This document shows positions 45,394-54,333 of a DNA stretch of 64,000 nucleotides, in pieces. The translations under genes were made by a program, and so were the position numbers. The stretch comes from JAEYZM01 sp943372195 (GTDB lineage Bacteria; Bacteroidota; Bacteroidia; Sphingobacteriales; Sphingobacteriaceae), in contig CALRXS010000017.1 of NCBI GenBank assembly GCA_943372195.1, positions 5,690 to 69,689 on the forward strand, given 5' to 3'. Under the pieces are notes generated by a model, which did not search any database, was not told the origin of the DNA, and saw nothing but the letters and a program-made list of their open reading frames with translations. The first letter of the stretch is position 1, and each line of letters starts with the position of its first letter.

Positions 45394-45420
45394 AAAAAAG
45401 GCTTAAATTAATTAAGCCTT
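45394..45420 (-). terminator. Terminator overlapping the SRPBCC gene stop codon
   Basis: On the minus strand AAGGCTTAA-TTAAT-TTAAGCCTT is followed by TTTTTTATT. The TAA stop of the SRPBCC gene (45412-45414) is part of the stem, so the last codons and the terminator hairpin are the same bases. Confidence 0.8.
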
Positions 45421-45882
45421 GTATTTTCCGAAGAACTCATCAATCTTAATGGTTCTATAATCGAATATTTTCTTCACTTCAGATTCCACTAAAATGCTAT
45501 TAGCAATTCTACCAATGAAGCCGAAAGGTATTGCATAATTAACGATGTCGATCATTTCTACCCCACCTTCAATTTCTTTGAAATGATGTTGATGATGCCA
45601 CATAGCATATGGTCCGAATCTTTGTTCATCGACGAAATATTTATGTTGCTCTACATGAGTAATTTCTGTGCACCAGTCGAGGGGTATGCCTAAAAGCGGA
45701 CTCACTTTATAGGTAATTAACATACCAGGGTACATTTTTTCATCGTTATAAGTAGAAGTAATGATAAAGCCCATGTGTTCTGGAGTTATTTTCGCCAAAT
45801 TTTTTGGCGAAGAAAAAAAGTCCCAAGCTTTCTCAATACTTATCGGCACATTTTGCTTAAATATCTGTGTATAAATTTTCAT
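45412..45882 (-). CDS. SRPBCC (START-like) family protein
   Basis: 156 residues with the polyketide-cyclase/START-like fold signature. It starts with VPISIEKAWDFFSSPKNLAKITPEHMGF and has GMLITYKVSPLLGIPLDWCTEI and a late MWHHQHHFKEIEGGVEMIDIVNYAIPFG. Such proteins form a hydrophobic ligand pocket; the ligand is unknown. The gene is monocistronic, with a terminator that includes its stop codon. Confidence 0.85.
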   Translation of the reverse strand: MKIYTQIFKQNVPISIEKAWDFFSSPKNLAKITPEHMGFIITSTYNDEKMYPGMLITYKVSPLLGIPLDWCTEITHVEQHKYFVDEQRFGPYAMWHHQHHFKEIEGGVEMIDIVNYAIPFGFIGRIANSILVESEVKKIFDYRTIKIDEFFGKYKA

Positions 45883-45914
45883 ATCATGTTAACACGACTT
45901 TTTATTCATTGTTT

Positions 45915-45922
45915 TATTTTTG
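45915..45922 (+). promoter_or_regulatory. Candidate -7 element of the small outer-membrane protein gene
   Basis: TATTTTTG matches TAnnTTTG and would place the transcript start about 55 bases before the ATG at 45984. No matching TTTG is seen at the -33 position. Confidence 0.35.
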
Positions 45923-45983
45923 GCATTTCAATTTTTAGCCATTATTAATGATTAACTTGAAAGTATTATTTTAATCTAACAAC

Positions 45984-46481
45984 ATGAAAAACATAATAAT
46001 AACCATCGCACTAGTCATCACTAGTACTTTCGCAATTGCCCAGGGCAGATTGACGAAAGGTCAAAATCAATTAAACGCCGGTTTCGGGTTCTCAGGCTGG
46101 GGCTTACCAGTTTATGTAGGCTTTGATCATGGGGTAGGTAAAGAGATAACTATAGGAGCAGAAGCATCTTTCAGATCTTACAGAGAAAGTTTTAAAACTG
46201 TAAATTATAGTCATACCATATTTGGCTTCTCAGTTAACGGCAACTATCACTTCAATACATTATTAGACATAGATGAAGAATGGGACGTTTATGCAGGCTT
46301 AAACGTAGGTTTCTACTCATGGAGTTCGCCGAATGGTTACCCAGGTAATTACAACTCAGGACTTGACCCTGGCGCACAAGTAGGAGGTAGATACTTCTTC
46401 AATTCAAGAACAGGTATCAACTTAGAATTTGGTGGTGGTAATGTCACTGGTGGTAAAATTGGAATTACCCACAGATTCTAA
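45984..46481 (+). CDS. Small outer-membrane beta-barrel-like protein
   Basis: 165 residues with a signal peptide (MKNIIITIALVITSTFAIAQ). The glycine- and aromatic-rich body includes NAGFGFSGWGLPVYVGFDHGV, AGLNVGFYSW, VGGRYFF and GINLEFGGGNV, and ends IGITHRF with a terminal Phe. This fits an eight-strand outer-membrane barrel of the OmpA/OmpX size class. Function is unknown. Its stop lies 2 bases from the stop of the convergent YkuK-like gene, leaving no room for a terminator. Confidence 0.75.
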   Translation: MKNIIITIALVITSTFAIAQGRLTKGQNQLNAGFGFSGWGLPVYVGFDHGVGKEITIGAEASFRSYRESFKTVNYSHTIFGFSVNGNYHFNTLLDIDEEWDVYAGLNVGFYSWSSPNGYPGNYNSGLDPGAQVGGRYFFNSRTGINLEFGGGNVTGGKIGITHRF

Positions 46482-46483
46482 TT

Positions 46484-46957
46484 CTACTGCACCATTTTAT
46501 TCGCACAATACGAACTAGCAAATGCCTCCGGCTTTGCTTTGAATACAAATCCCATACTCAATATATAACCCATTGCTTCGTGTAATGCTTGATTTGATTT
46601 GAAATTGGGATTTGTGTTTATATCAGCATGTACTTCTAGATCTACATCATATAAATCTAATAGATCACATAAAGCATAAGCTGTTTCTATAGAACGTTGT
46701 ACTTCATTTAACATGCGTTCTTTGATGCTCATCTTCTTTGTAATCTTCTCTTGGTTGATGTACATGAAGCCACCTTTCTGCTCGCGTAGAAATACAATCA
46801 CTGTTGCAAAATCAATTTGATCTCCTTTTACTTGTGAGTCGGTGCCAATACAAACTTTTAATTTGTTGCCCATCTCATATTCTCTCTCAATAGTTTTCTC
46901 GACTTCAGAAATTAAGTCTACCGATAAGTTTTCTCCACTAAATTTTTTCCAGGTCAT
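46484..46957 (-). CDS. RNase H-like YkuK family protein
   Basis: 157 residues matching the YkuK/DUF458 family: KLKVCIGTDSQVKGDQIDFATVIVF near 33-57 and VDLEVHADINTNPNFKSNQAL near 105-125. The aspartates of GTDSQ and HADIN resemble the metal ligands of RNase H-like folds. In Bacillus the family is linked to sporulation, but here no such context exists. Nuclease activity is only inferred from the fold. Confidence 0.85.
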   Translation of the reverse strand: MTWKKFSGENLSVDLISEVEKTIEREYEMGNKLKVCIGTDSQVKGDQIDFATVIVFLREQKGGFMYINQEKITKKMSIKERMLNEVQRSIETAYALCDLLDLYDVDLEVHADINTNPNFKSNQALHEAMGYILSMGFVFKAKPEAFASSYCANKMVQ

Positions 46958-47126
46958 ATGTTGAATGTTTAAGTTTTTTCAATCAATGAACCAGATGCAT
47001 CTCTGCAAGAGGTTTATAAAAATAAGTAATAATTAATCAATTGAAGATCAGATTAGTATTATCTTTTTATTAACATTTTAACAATGCATAAACTTTTATG
47101 TCTTTACTTATCAGGATGTTAGAAGC

Positions 47127-47160
47127 AAAAAAGGCTAGCTCGAATTTCGAACTAGCCTTC
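47127..47160 (-). terminator. Terminator of the Ig-like T9SS gene
   Basis: On the minus strand GGCTAGTTCGAA and TTCGAGCTAGCC form a stem that is followed by a T-run. It lies about 20 bases past the stop at 47179. Confidence 0.9.
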
Positions 47161-47178
47161 TATTACAATTAAAGAGTA

Positions 47179-48231
47179 TTACTTTAATACACTTAGTTTA
47201 TTGCTATACTTCTCTTTCGAGTTCGATAATTCTAATAAATAAACTCCATTGTTAAGCTCATCTATTTGTACAACATTATTTTCTGAACTAACTTTTACAG
47301 ACTTCATTATTTTACCTTGAACATCCGAAATAATTAAATCATACACACTTGAACTTTCAGGTAAGTCAATTTTAATTTTATCTGTTGAGGGGTTCGGATA
47401 AAATGCAAATGAATTTAATTTTTCATTAGCAATACCACTTAATATAAAGCTAAATGGTTTTGATTCTGCTTCACATAAATTTGTGTCGATTACAAGCACT
47501 GTATAATTACCACTTGCCGTTGCTCTATAACTTTGTTGAACAGCATTCGGAATTATATTGCCATTAAAAAACCATTGATATGCTACAGCATTGCTAGACG
47601 ATAATAAACTACCTGTTGCATGTATCGTTGGTGCTATGCCTTCATGTACTATGAACCCAACTTCAAGACCAAGGTTGACTGTGAAATTCGGACAAATTTT
47701 AGGTGAGGCACTCATTGTATAAAAACCGCTTTCAAATATTTTTAATTCGAATCTGTTTTCTCCTTCAATTGGTAATCCATTTTTATACCATACTATATTA
47801 GTATCATAAGGGAAAGGTGGCATTGTTAAAGTTGCAGTATCACCAATACATAAATGCGTAATACCATCCATATCTATCCATCCTGCATCACCTCCATGCA
47901 TTACATATGGTGAAGAGAATGCCCAGCCATCAATTAACACACTAACAGATGTATCTATACATCCATTTAGTGTTGTAACCACTTTGAAATTATATCCACC
48001 ATCCCAGTATTGATCCACAACAATAAATCTATTGGTAGCACCTGGTATTATTGTGTCATTTTTATACCATTGATAAGAATCATAAACTTGTGTCCAAAGA
48101 GTGTCAGTTGTATTCGGACACATTATTAAATTATCGGGGTAAACAGTAGGTACATAATTGCATTGAGCTTTACTTTCATAGCTAGTACCCAATAATACTA
48201 TGCAAGCAATTGTAAGTAATAAATTTTTCAT
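47179..48231 (-). CDS. Secreted Ig-like protein with T9SS sorting domain
   Basis: 350 residues. A signal peptide (MKNLLLTIACIVLLGTSYESKAQ) precedes three cysteine-containing Ig-like repeats, each with a Trp-Tyr-Lys-Asn or similar core (SYQWYKNDTIIPGA, NIVWYKNGLPIEGE, AYQWFFNGNIIPNA). The C-terminal type A sorting domain is SFAFYPNPSTDKIKIDLP, ending NKLSVLK. The protein is exported by Sec, then through T9SS to the cell surface. The Ig-like repeats suggest adhesion, which is inference. It has its own terminator. Confidence 0.85.
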   Translation of the reverse strand: MKNLLLTIACIVLLGTSYESKAQCNYVPTVYPDNLIMCPNTTDTLWTQVYDSYQWYKNDTIIPGATNRFIVVDQYWDGGYNFKVVTTLNGCIDTSVSVLIDGWAFSSPYVMHGGDAGWIDMDGITHLCIGDTATLTMPPFPYDTNIVWYKNGLPIEGENRFELKIFESGFYTMSASPKICPNFTVNLGLEVGFIVHEGIAPTIHATGSLLSSSNAVAYQWFFNGNIIPNAVQQSYRATASGNYTVLVIDTNLCEAESKPFSFILSGIANEKLNSFAFYPNPSTDKIKIDLPESSSVYDLIISDVQGKIMKSVKVSSENNVVQIDELNNGVYLLELSNSKEKYSNKLSVLK

Positions 48232-48340
48232 AAGTGTATTTTATTTTGTTATGATCAAAAGTATACACGAGAATATTTTATTTCTATTTTATAAAGTAAA
48301 CTTTATGTTATAATTCATTACATTCTTGTACAATAAAAAT

Positions 48341-48382
48341 TAGCTAGTCACTAGATACGTCTAGCTACTAGCTACTTTTATA
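48341..48382. repeat. Short period-7 array downstream of ettA
   Basis: Six 7-base units (TAGCTAG, TCACTAG, ATACGTC, TAGCTAC, TAGCTAC, TTTTATA) end directly at the ettA stop codon. They include the perfect hairpin CTAGA-TACG-TCTAG. This is the TAGTCAC/TAGTAGC type also seen at 5667 and 39061. Confidence 0.65.
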
Positions 48383-50062
48383 CTAATTTAATTTTTTGTA
48401 TCGAATTCTCTTCGGTCCCACATCTCCCAATCTTTTCTTACGATTCTCTTCATACTCTGTATAATTTCCATCGAAGAAATAAACTTGTGAATCACCTTCG
48501 AATGCAAGTATATGCGTACATACTCTATCTAAGAACCAACGATCGTGAGAAATAATTACTGCACATCCACCAAACTCTTCTAAGGCCTCTTCTAATGCAC
48601 GTAAAGTATTTACGTCGATATCGTTAGATGGCTCATCGAGTAATATTACGTTCGCACCTTGCTTTAACATCATCGCTAAATGAACTCTGTTTCTTTCACC
48701 ACCCGATAACATTGCAATTTTCTTTTGTTGATCTGCGCCATTAAAATTAAAACGAGAAACGTATGCTCTTGAATTAATTTGTTTGTTGCCTAACAACATA
48801 GTATCTGTACCACCAGTGATTAACTCAAAAACTGTTTTCTCTGGGTCCATATCTTTATGCAACTGATCTACGTGTGCAAGTTTTACGGTCTCACCAATTT
48901 TAATTGAACCTGTATCTGGTTGCTCTTCACCTGTAATTAATTTGAAGAGGGTGGTTTTACCGGCACCGTTCGGACCAATAATACCTACTATACCAGCAGG
49001 GGGTAATGACAAACTTAAGTTTTCATAAAGTAATTTATCACCGTATGATTTAGAAATATTATTCGCCTCAATAACTACATTTCCTAAACGTGGTCCGGGT
49101 GGAATAAATAATTCTAATCTCGCTTCTCTTTCTCCAGTTTCTTCACTCGCTAATTTTTCATAATTCGATAAACGTGCTTTTGATTTTGCATGTCTAGCCT
49201 TCGGTGCCATACGCACCCATTCTAATTCTCTCTCTAAAGTTTTCTGACGTTTCGTCTCTTGCTTTTCTTCCATCGCTAAACGCTTAGACTTTTGCTCTAA
49301 CCATGATGAGTAATTACCTTTCCATGGAATACCTTCGCCTCTGTCTAACTCTAAGATCCAGCCCGCAACATTATCTAAGAAATATCTATCGTGTGTTACT
49401 GCTATAACTGTTCCCTTGTATTGTTGTAAATGTTGCTCTAACCAATCAATAGATTCAGCATCTAAGTGGTTGGTAGGCTCATCTAATAATAATACATCTG
49501 GTTCTTGTAATAATAATCTACACAAGGCAACTCTACGACGCTCACCACCTGAGAGTACATTGATAGGTGTATCAGATTCTGGACATCTTAATGCATCCAT
49601 AGCGCGCTCTAATTTTGAATCGAGCTCCCATCCGCCTATAGCATCAATCTGATCTTGCAATTCACCTTGGCGCTGCATTAATTTGTCCATTTTGTCAGCA
49701 TCTTCATAATACTCTGGCAATGCAAACTTTTCATTGATACTTTCGTATTCTTCCAGGATGTCGGTGACATTTTTAACTCCTTCACGCACCACCTCAATCA
49801 CTGTTTTGCTCTCATCTAACTGAGGCTCTTGCTCTAAATAGCCTACAGTATAGCCCGGAGAAAACACTACTTCCCCTTGAATAGCCTTATCTAAACCTGC
49901 AATAATTCTTAATAACGACGATTTACCCGCCCCGTTAAGTCCGAGTACCCCAATCTTCGCCCCGTAAAAAAACGATAGGTAGATGTTTTTAAGTACTTGT
50001 TTTTGTGGAGGATGGATCTTATTGACCCCCGCCATTGAAAATATTATCTTCTCGTCTGACAT
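48383..50062 (-). CDS. ettA: Energy-dependent translational throttle protein EttA
   Basis: A 559-residue ABC-F protein that binds the ribosomal E site and gates entry into elongation according to ATP/ADP. Two ABC domains carry Walker A GLNGAGKS and GPNGAGKT, signatures LSGGERRRVALCRLL and LSGGERNRVHLA, and DEPTNHLD/DEPSNDID. The arm-and-linker region is RQKTLERELEWVRMAPKARHAKSKARL. Length and the start IFSMAGVNKIHPPQKQVLKNI match EttA rather than Uup. Confidence 0.94.
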   Translation of the reverse strand: MSDEKIIFSMAGVNKIHPPQKQVLKNIYLSFFYGAKIGVLGLNGAGKSSLLRIIAGLDKAIQGEVVFSPGYTVGYLEQEPQLDESKTVIEVVREGVKNVTDILEEYESINEKFALPEYYEDADKMDKLMQRQGELQDQIDAIGGWELDSKLERAMDALRCPESDTPINVLSGGERRRVALCRLLLQEPDVLLLDEPTNHLDAESIDWLEQHLQQYKGTVIAVTHDRYFLDNVAGWILELDRGEGIPWKGNYSSWLEQKSKRLAMEEKQETKRQKTLERELEWVRMAPKARHAKSKARLSNYEKLASEETGEREARLELFIPPGPRLGNVVIEANNISKSYGDKLLYENLSLSLPPAGIVGIIGPNGAGKTTLFKLITGEEQPDTGSIKIGETVKLAHVDQLHKDMDPEKTVFELITGGTDTMLLGNKQINSRAYVSRFNFNGADQQKKIAMLSGGERNRVHLAMMLKQGANVILLDEPSNDIDVNTLRALEEALEEFGGCAVIISHDRWFLDRVCTHILAFEGDSQVYFFDGNYTEYEENRKKRLGDVGPKRIRYKKLN

Positions 50063-50148
50063 TTTGAAAAAATTTTACGCGAATATCGTAATTTTTTCTG
50101 CCATTATTCAGATGGCCTAGTTTTTGACCATTGTTGATAATATTAATT

Positions 50149-50178
50149 ATTTGTTCAATAGAACAAATTGATATATTG
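50149..50178 (+). promoter_or_regulatory. Candidate clpC promoter with overlapping palindromic operator
   Basis: ATTTGTTC-AATA-GAACAAAT (50149-50168) is a perfect 8-4-8 palindrome. It contains TTTG at 50150-50153. TATATTG, one base short of TAnnTTTG, starts 18 bases further on (50172-50178). The palindrome therefore overlaps the likely -33 element, as expected for a repressor operator on a stress gene. Confidence 0.5.
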
Positions 50179-50206
50179 TAACGTTTTCTATCATGAAAGG
50201 AATTAT

Positions 50207-52753
50207 ATGGAAGCTAAATTTTCACCTAGGGTAAAAGATGTAATCTCGTACAGTAGAGAAGAGGCCTTACGATTAGGCCACGACTATATTGGTGCAGAGC
50301 ATCTATTGTTGGGACTTATTAGAGAGGGAGATGGTGTTGCGATTAAAGTGATTAAATCATTTGGTATCGATACAACTCGCTTACGCAAATCTGTTGAAGA
50401 TGCTGTTAAAGGTACTTCGGGCACAAACGTAAACCTTGGTAACATCCCATTAACAAAACAAGCAGAGAAAGTATTAAAGATAACTTATCTTGAAGCTAAA
50501 ATATTTAAAAGCGAAGTAATTGGTACCGAGCATTTGCTATTATCAATTCTACGTGATGAAGATAATATTGCCTCACAAATTTTATCTCAATACAATGTTA
50601 ACTATGAAGTTTTCAAAGCTCAGCTAGAAAACTTTAAAATCAATCCGACTGCCGAAGCACCTCAAAATCCATCAGATGATGATGGTTTCAAAGAGGAAGA
50701 AAGTTTTTCTGCACCTAAAAAAGCGGGAGATTCTAAATCTAAAACTCCAGTGCTTGATAATTTCGGAAGAGATTTAACTCGCGCTGCTGAAGAAGGTAAA
50801 CTTGATCCGATTGTAGGGCGTGAAAAAGAAATTGAAAGAGTATCTCAAATTCTTTCTCGTCGTAAAAAGAACAATCCGATTTTAATCGGTGAGCCAGGTG
50901 TTGGTAAATCTGCGATAGCAGAAGGACTTGCATTAAGAATTGTACAAAGAAAAGTTTCGAGAGTATTATTCAATAAAAGAGTAGTGACGCTTGATCTTGC
51001 TTCATTGGTTGCGGGTACAAAATACCGCGGACAGTTTGAAGAAAGAATGAAAGCGGTGATGAATGAATTAGAGAAATCACCAGATGTGATTTTGTTTATA
51101 GATGAAATTCATACTATCGTTGGAGCAGGTGGTGCATCAGGTTCATTAGATGCATCGAATATGTTCAAGCCAGCATTAGCACGTGGAGAAATTCAATGCA
51201 TTGGTGCTACTACACTTGATGAGTATCGTCAATATATTGAGAAGGATGGTGCATTAGATCGTCGTTTCCAAAAAGTTATTGTTGATCCTGCAACTCCTGA
51301 AGAAACTGTGGTCATCTTAAATAACATTAAAGAGAAATACGAAGAGCATCATAATGTTACTTACACACCAGAAGCAATTAATGCTTGTGTGAATTTAACA
51401 ACGCGTTACATGAGTGATCGTTTCTTGCCAGATAAAGCTATTGATGCTTTAGATGAAGCAGGTTCTAGAGTTCATATCACTAACATTCACGTACCTCAAA
51501 ACATCATCGATATCGAACAGAGAATTGAAGATATTAAGGTAGAGAAAAATAAAGTGGTGCGTTCTCAGAAATACGAAGAAGCAGCAAAACTTCGTGATAC
51601 TGAAAAACAATTACTAGAACAATTAGAAGCTGCAAAGGCAGAGTGGGAAGCAGAAACTAAAACTAGAAAATATACAGTAACTGAAGAGAATGTTGCAGAT
51701 GTAGTTTCTATGATGACTGGTATACCAGTTAGCAGAGTAGGACAAACAGATAGTCAACGATTGTTGCAAATGGCAGATGAGTTGAAAGGTAAAATCATCG
51801 GACAAGATGATGCTATTTTGAAATTATCAAAAGCAATTCGCAGAACACGTGCTGGACTAAAAGATCCGAAGAAACCAATCGGTTCATTTATTTTCTTAGG
51901 TCCGACAGGTGTAGGTAAAACTGAACTCGCAAAAGTACTTTCTAAGTTCATGTTTGAAAGTGAAGATTCATTAATCAGAATCGACATGAGTGAATACATG
52001 GAGAAGTTTGCGATCTCTAGATTAGTTGGTGCGCCTCCGGGGTATGTGGGTTATGAAGAAGGCGGACAGTTAACAGAAAAAGTTAGACGTAAACCTTACT
52101 CAGTAATATTATTAGATGAGATTGAAAAAGCTCACCCTGATGTGTTCAATATATTGTTGCAAGTATTAGACGATGGTATATTAACTGACAGTTTAGGTAG
52201 AAAAGTAGATTTCAGAAATACGATTGTTATCATGACATCGAACATAGGTTCGCGTCAATTGAAAGAATTCGGACAAGGGGTTGGTTATACAACAAGTGCA
52301 AAAGTTACACAAGCAGATACAAATGCAAAGACAGTAATTGAAAATGCATTGAAGAAAGCATTTGCTCCAGAATTCTTGAATAGAATTGATGATGTAATTG
52401 TATTCAACTCATTGAAGCGTGACGATATTTTCCAAATCATCGACATCGAGTTAAAAGAGTTATTCGGAAGATTAAGTCAAATGGGCTATCAAGTTAAATT
52501 AACTGAAGCAGCAAAAGACTTTATTGCAGATAAAGGTTTCGATGCAGACTTTGGTGCAAGACCATTGAATCGTGCGATACAGAAATACTTAGAAGATCCA
52601 ATTGCAGAAGAAATTCTGAAAGGGGAGTTGGTAGAAGGCGACACATTAGAAGTAGATGTCAACGCTGAAACTAAACAAGTAGAAGTACGAATCGCGAAAC
52701 CCGAAAAACCGAAGCGCAAGAAAAAAGAAGAGGATGAAAATCCCGCTCCATAG
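50207..52753 (+). CDS. clpC: Clp protease ATP-binding subunit ClpC
   Basis: 848 residues from MEAKFSPRVKDV at 50207, behind the ribosome-binding-like GAAAGGA; an upstream ATG is not preferred. The double Clp N-domain covers about 1-145. AAA-1 has Walker A GEPGVGKSA near 228. A UVR-type coiled coil (KYEEAAKLRDTEKQLLEQLE) identifies ClpC rather than ClpA or ClpB. AAA-2 has GPTGVGKTE and the C-terminal D2-small domain. The tail is Lys/Glu-rich. It feeds ClpP with unfolded proteins. A candidate palindromic operator lies upstream and a terminator downstream. Confidence 0.95.
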   Translation: MEAKFSPRVKDVISYSREEALRLGHDYIGAEHLLLGLIREGDGVAIKVIKSFGIDTTRLRKSVEDAVKGTSGTNVNLGNIPLTKQAEKVLKITYLEAKIFKSEVIGTEHLLLSILRDEDNIASQILSQYNVNYEVFKAQLENFKINPTAEAPQNPSDDDGFKEEESFSAPKKAGDSKSKTPVLDNFGRDLTRAAEEGKLDPIVGREKEIERVSQILSRRKKNNPILIGEPGVGKSAIAEGLALRIVQRKVSRVLFNKRVVTLDLASLVAGTKYRGQFEERMKAVMNELEKSPDVILFIDEIHTIVGAGGASGSLDASNMFKPALARGEIQCIGATTLDEYRQYIEKDGALDRRFQKVIVDPATPEETVVILNNIKEKYEEHHNVTYTPEAINACVNLTTRYMSDRFLPDKAIDALDEAGSRVHITNIHVPQNIIDIEQRIEDIKVEKNKVVRSQKYEEAAKLRDTEKQLLEQLEAAKAEWEAETKTRKYTVTEENVADVVSMMTGIPVSRVGQTDSQRLLQMADELKGKIIGQDDAILKLSKAIRRTRAGLKDPKKPIGSFIFLGPTGVGKTELAKVLSKFMFESEDSLIRIDMSEYMEKFAISRLVGAPPGYVGYEEGGQLTEKVRRKPYSVILLDEIEKAHPDVFNILLQVLDDGILTDSLGRKVDFRNTIVIMTSNIGSRQLKEFGQGVGYTTSAKVTQADTNAKTVIENALKKAFAPEFLNRIDDVIVFNSLKRDDIFQIIDIELKELFGRLSQMGYQVKLTEAAKDFIADKGFDADFGARPLNRAIQKYLEDPIAEEILKGELVEGDTLEVDVNAETKQVEVRIAKPEKPKRKKKEEDENPAP

Positions 52754-52766
52754 ACTTAAAAGAAAG

Positions 52767-52792
52767 AATCTCAAAGAAATTTGAGATTTTTT
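52767..52792 (+). terminator. Terminator of clpC
   Basis: AATCTCAAA-GAAA-TTTGAGATT followed by a run of T, 13 bases after the clpC stop. Confidence 0.85.
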
Positions 52793-52854
52793 CATTTTCT
52801 ACCCAACCTTTCTGCTGCTTTATGCGTGTATGGTTGTAGAAAACAATCCCAATT

Positions 52855-54279
52855 ATGAAAAATATGAAAAACATCATCCTTACTTTCTTCCTATTAATAG
52901 GATTCTTAAAGGTTTCGGCACAGCAACCTGTGACCGTTTCAGGAACATTTGCAAGGGCTGGAGTGCCATTTGTAAATGAACAAATTACAATCACTTATAA
53001 TAGCTTCGATTCATCTCTTGCTGTCTTAAGTTATGATACTGTGTATACCGACAGCAACGGATTTTATTTAAGTAATTTTATGGCACTGGGTTCTGTGCCT
53101 CAAGGATTCGCAATTGTAAAATCTAGTAATTGTTTTAATGGCGTACAAGAGAATTATATGCCGTATTTCCCTGGCTTTTATAATCTAACTCTTGATCTTG
53201 AGTGTGTCAATTTTTGTCAGAACTCATATTATTACACAGTTGACTCAATACCTGGTATGGGTTTGATGGCTAACTTCTATACATCTGCTAAGAGTACTAC
53301 AGCGAGCTATAATTGGACATTCGGTGATGGCACAAGTGGAACAGGAATGAACCCAACACATATGTATAATTCTACAGGTACATATAGTGTTTGTTTAACA
53401 GTTACAGATAGTATTTATTCTTGCACTTATACTTATTGCGATTCTGTAGTAGTTTCAAATTATTCAACTATATGCACTGCTTCTTTTAACTACTCTCAAG
53501 ATAGTCTAAATGCTAATTTAATTACCTTTAACGGACAATCAGGTTCTGCGCCAGGTAGTATAATTACTTGGGATTTTGGAGATGGTAATGTGTATACTGG
53601 CTCAAACTATGTTACTCATTTATATGCTAATTCTGGAGTGTATAATGTTTGTTTCGGATACTTCGATATTATACAAAATTGTTTTGCTACATATTGTGAT
53701 ATTGTTTACGTAGGTTCTGGAATTACGCCGAACTGCAGCGCAGAATTTAAAATGTTCATGATTCCTGACTCATTAAACCAAGGCTCGAACCTTATTTATT
53801 TTGCGAACACCTTTCAAAGCCCTACATCTACCTATGAATGGGATTTTGGTGATGGCACTTTCGGTTCAGGACCATATGTAACACATTCATTCACTGCAAC
53901 TGGAATATTTGATGTCTGCTCTTATATTTCAGACTCAGTATTGGGTTGTACTGACACTGTATGTAAGAGAGTAGAAATATTAAGTGGAGGCATGAAAATT
54001 TTATTAGGTCTTGATAATCAAAAAAGCATTTCGATTAATTCAGTTTACCCAAATCCAGCTCAAGACATTGCTAATATCAGCTTAAATAGTTTAAAGCCAG
54101 GTGTAGCTAAAATTAAGATATTGTCTTTGGATGGTAGAGTAGTGGAACAATTCAACACTTCGATTGAGCAAGGTAATAATACGATTGAATTGAATTTAAC
54201 TGGATTAAATTCGGGTATGTATTTTGTTGAAATCAATAACAATAATGACAGGGCAACAACGAAGTTAATTGTAAATTAA
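52855..54279 (+). CDS. Secreted PKD-repeat protein with T9SS sorting domain
   Basis: 474 residues. A signal peptide (MKNMKNIILTFFLLIGFLKVSAQ) is followed by a short beta domain (about 25-115) like a carboxypeptidase-regulatory fold. Three PKD repeats are marked by NWTFGDGTSG, TWDFGDGNVY and EWDFGDGTFG, each with paired cysteines. The C-terminal type A T9SS domain is NSVYPNPAQDIANISL, ending TTKLIVN. PKD domains occur in adhesins and in polysaccharide- or protein-degrading enzymes, but there is no catalytic domain here. The gene is followed by a terminator and the sigma factor operon, whose last gene also has PKD repeats. Confidence 0.87.
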   Translation: MKNMKNIILTFFLLIGFLKVSAQQPVTVSGTFARAGVPFVNEQITITYNSFDSSLAVLSYDTVYTDSNGFYLSNFMALGSVPQGFAIVKSSNCFNGVQENYMPYFPGFYNLTLDLECVNFCQNSYYYTVDSIPGMGLMANFYTSAKSTTASYNWTFGDGTSGTGMNPTHMYNSTGTYSVCLTVTDSIYSCTYTYCDSVVVSNYSTICTASFNYSQDSLNANLITFNGQSGSAPGSIITWDFGDGNVYTGSNYVTHLYANSGVYNVCFGYFDIIQNCFATYCDIVYVGSGITPNCSAEFKMFMIPDSLNQGSNLIYFANTFQSPTSTYEWDFGDGTFGSGPYVTHSFTATGIFDVCSYISDSVLGCTDTVCKRVEILSGGMKILLGLDNQKSISINSVYPNPAQDIANISLNSLKPGVAKIKILSLDGRVVEQFNTSIEQGNNTIELNLTGLNSGMYFVEINNNNDRATTKLIVN

Positions 54280-54294
54280 AAAATAAATTTTATC

Positions 54295-54328
54295 AGGCAA
54301 CAGCAATTGATTTAGCTGTTGCCTTTTT
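54295..54328 (+). terminator. Terminator between the PKD gene and the sigma factor gene
   Basis: AGGCAACAGC and GCTGTTGCCT form a 10-base stem with a 10-base loop, followed by a T-run. It ends 6 bases before the sigma factor ATG, so the sigma operon must have little leader, or is reached by read-through. Confidence 0.88.
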
Positions 54329-54333
54329 CTAGT

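Noticed and set aside
54319..54333. Upstream TTG start for the sigma factor
   Set aside because: It falls inside the T-rich end of the preceding terminator; the ATG at 54334 gives a normal ECF N-terminus.
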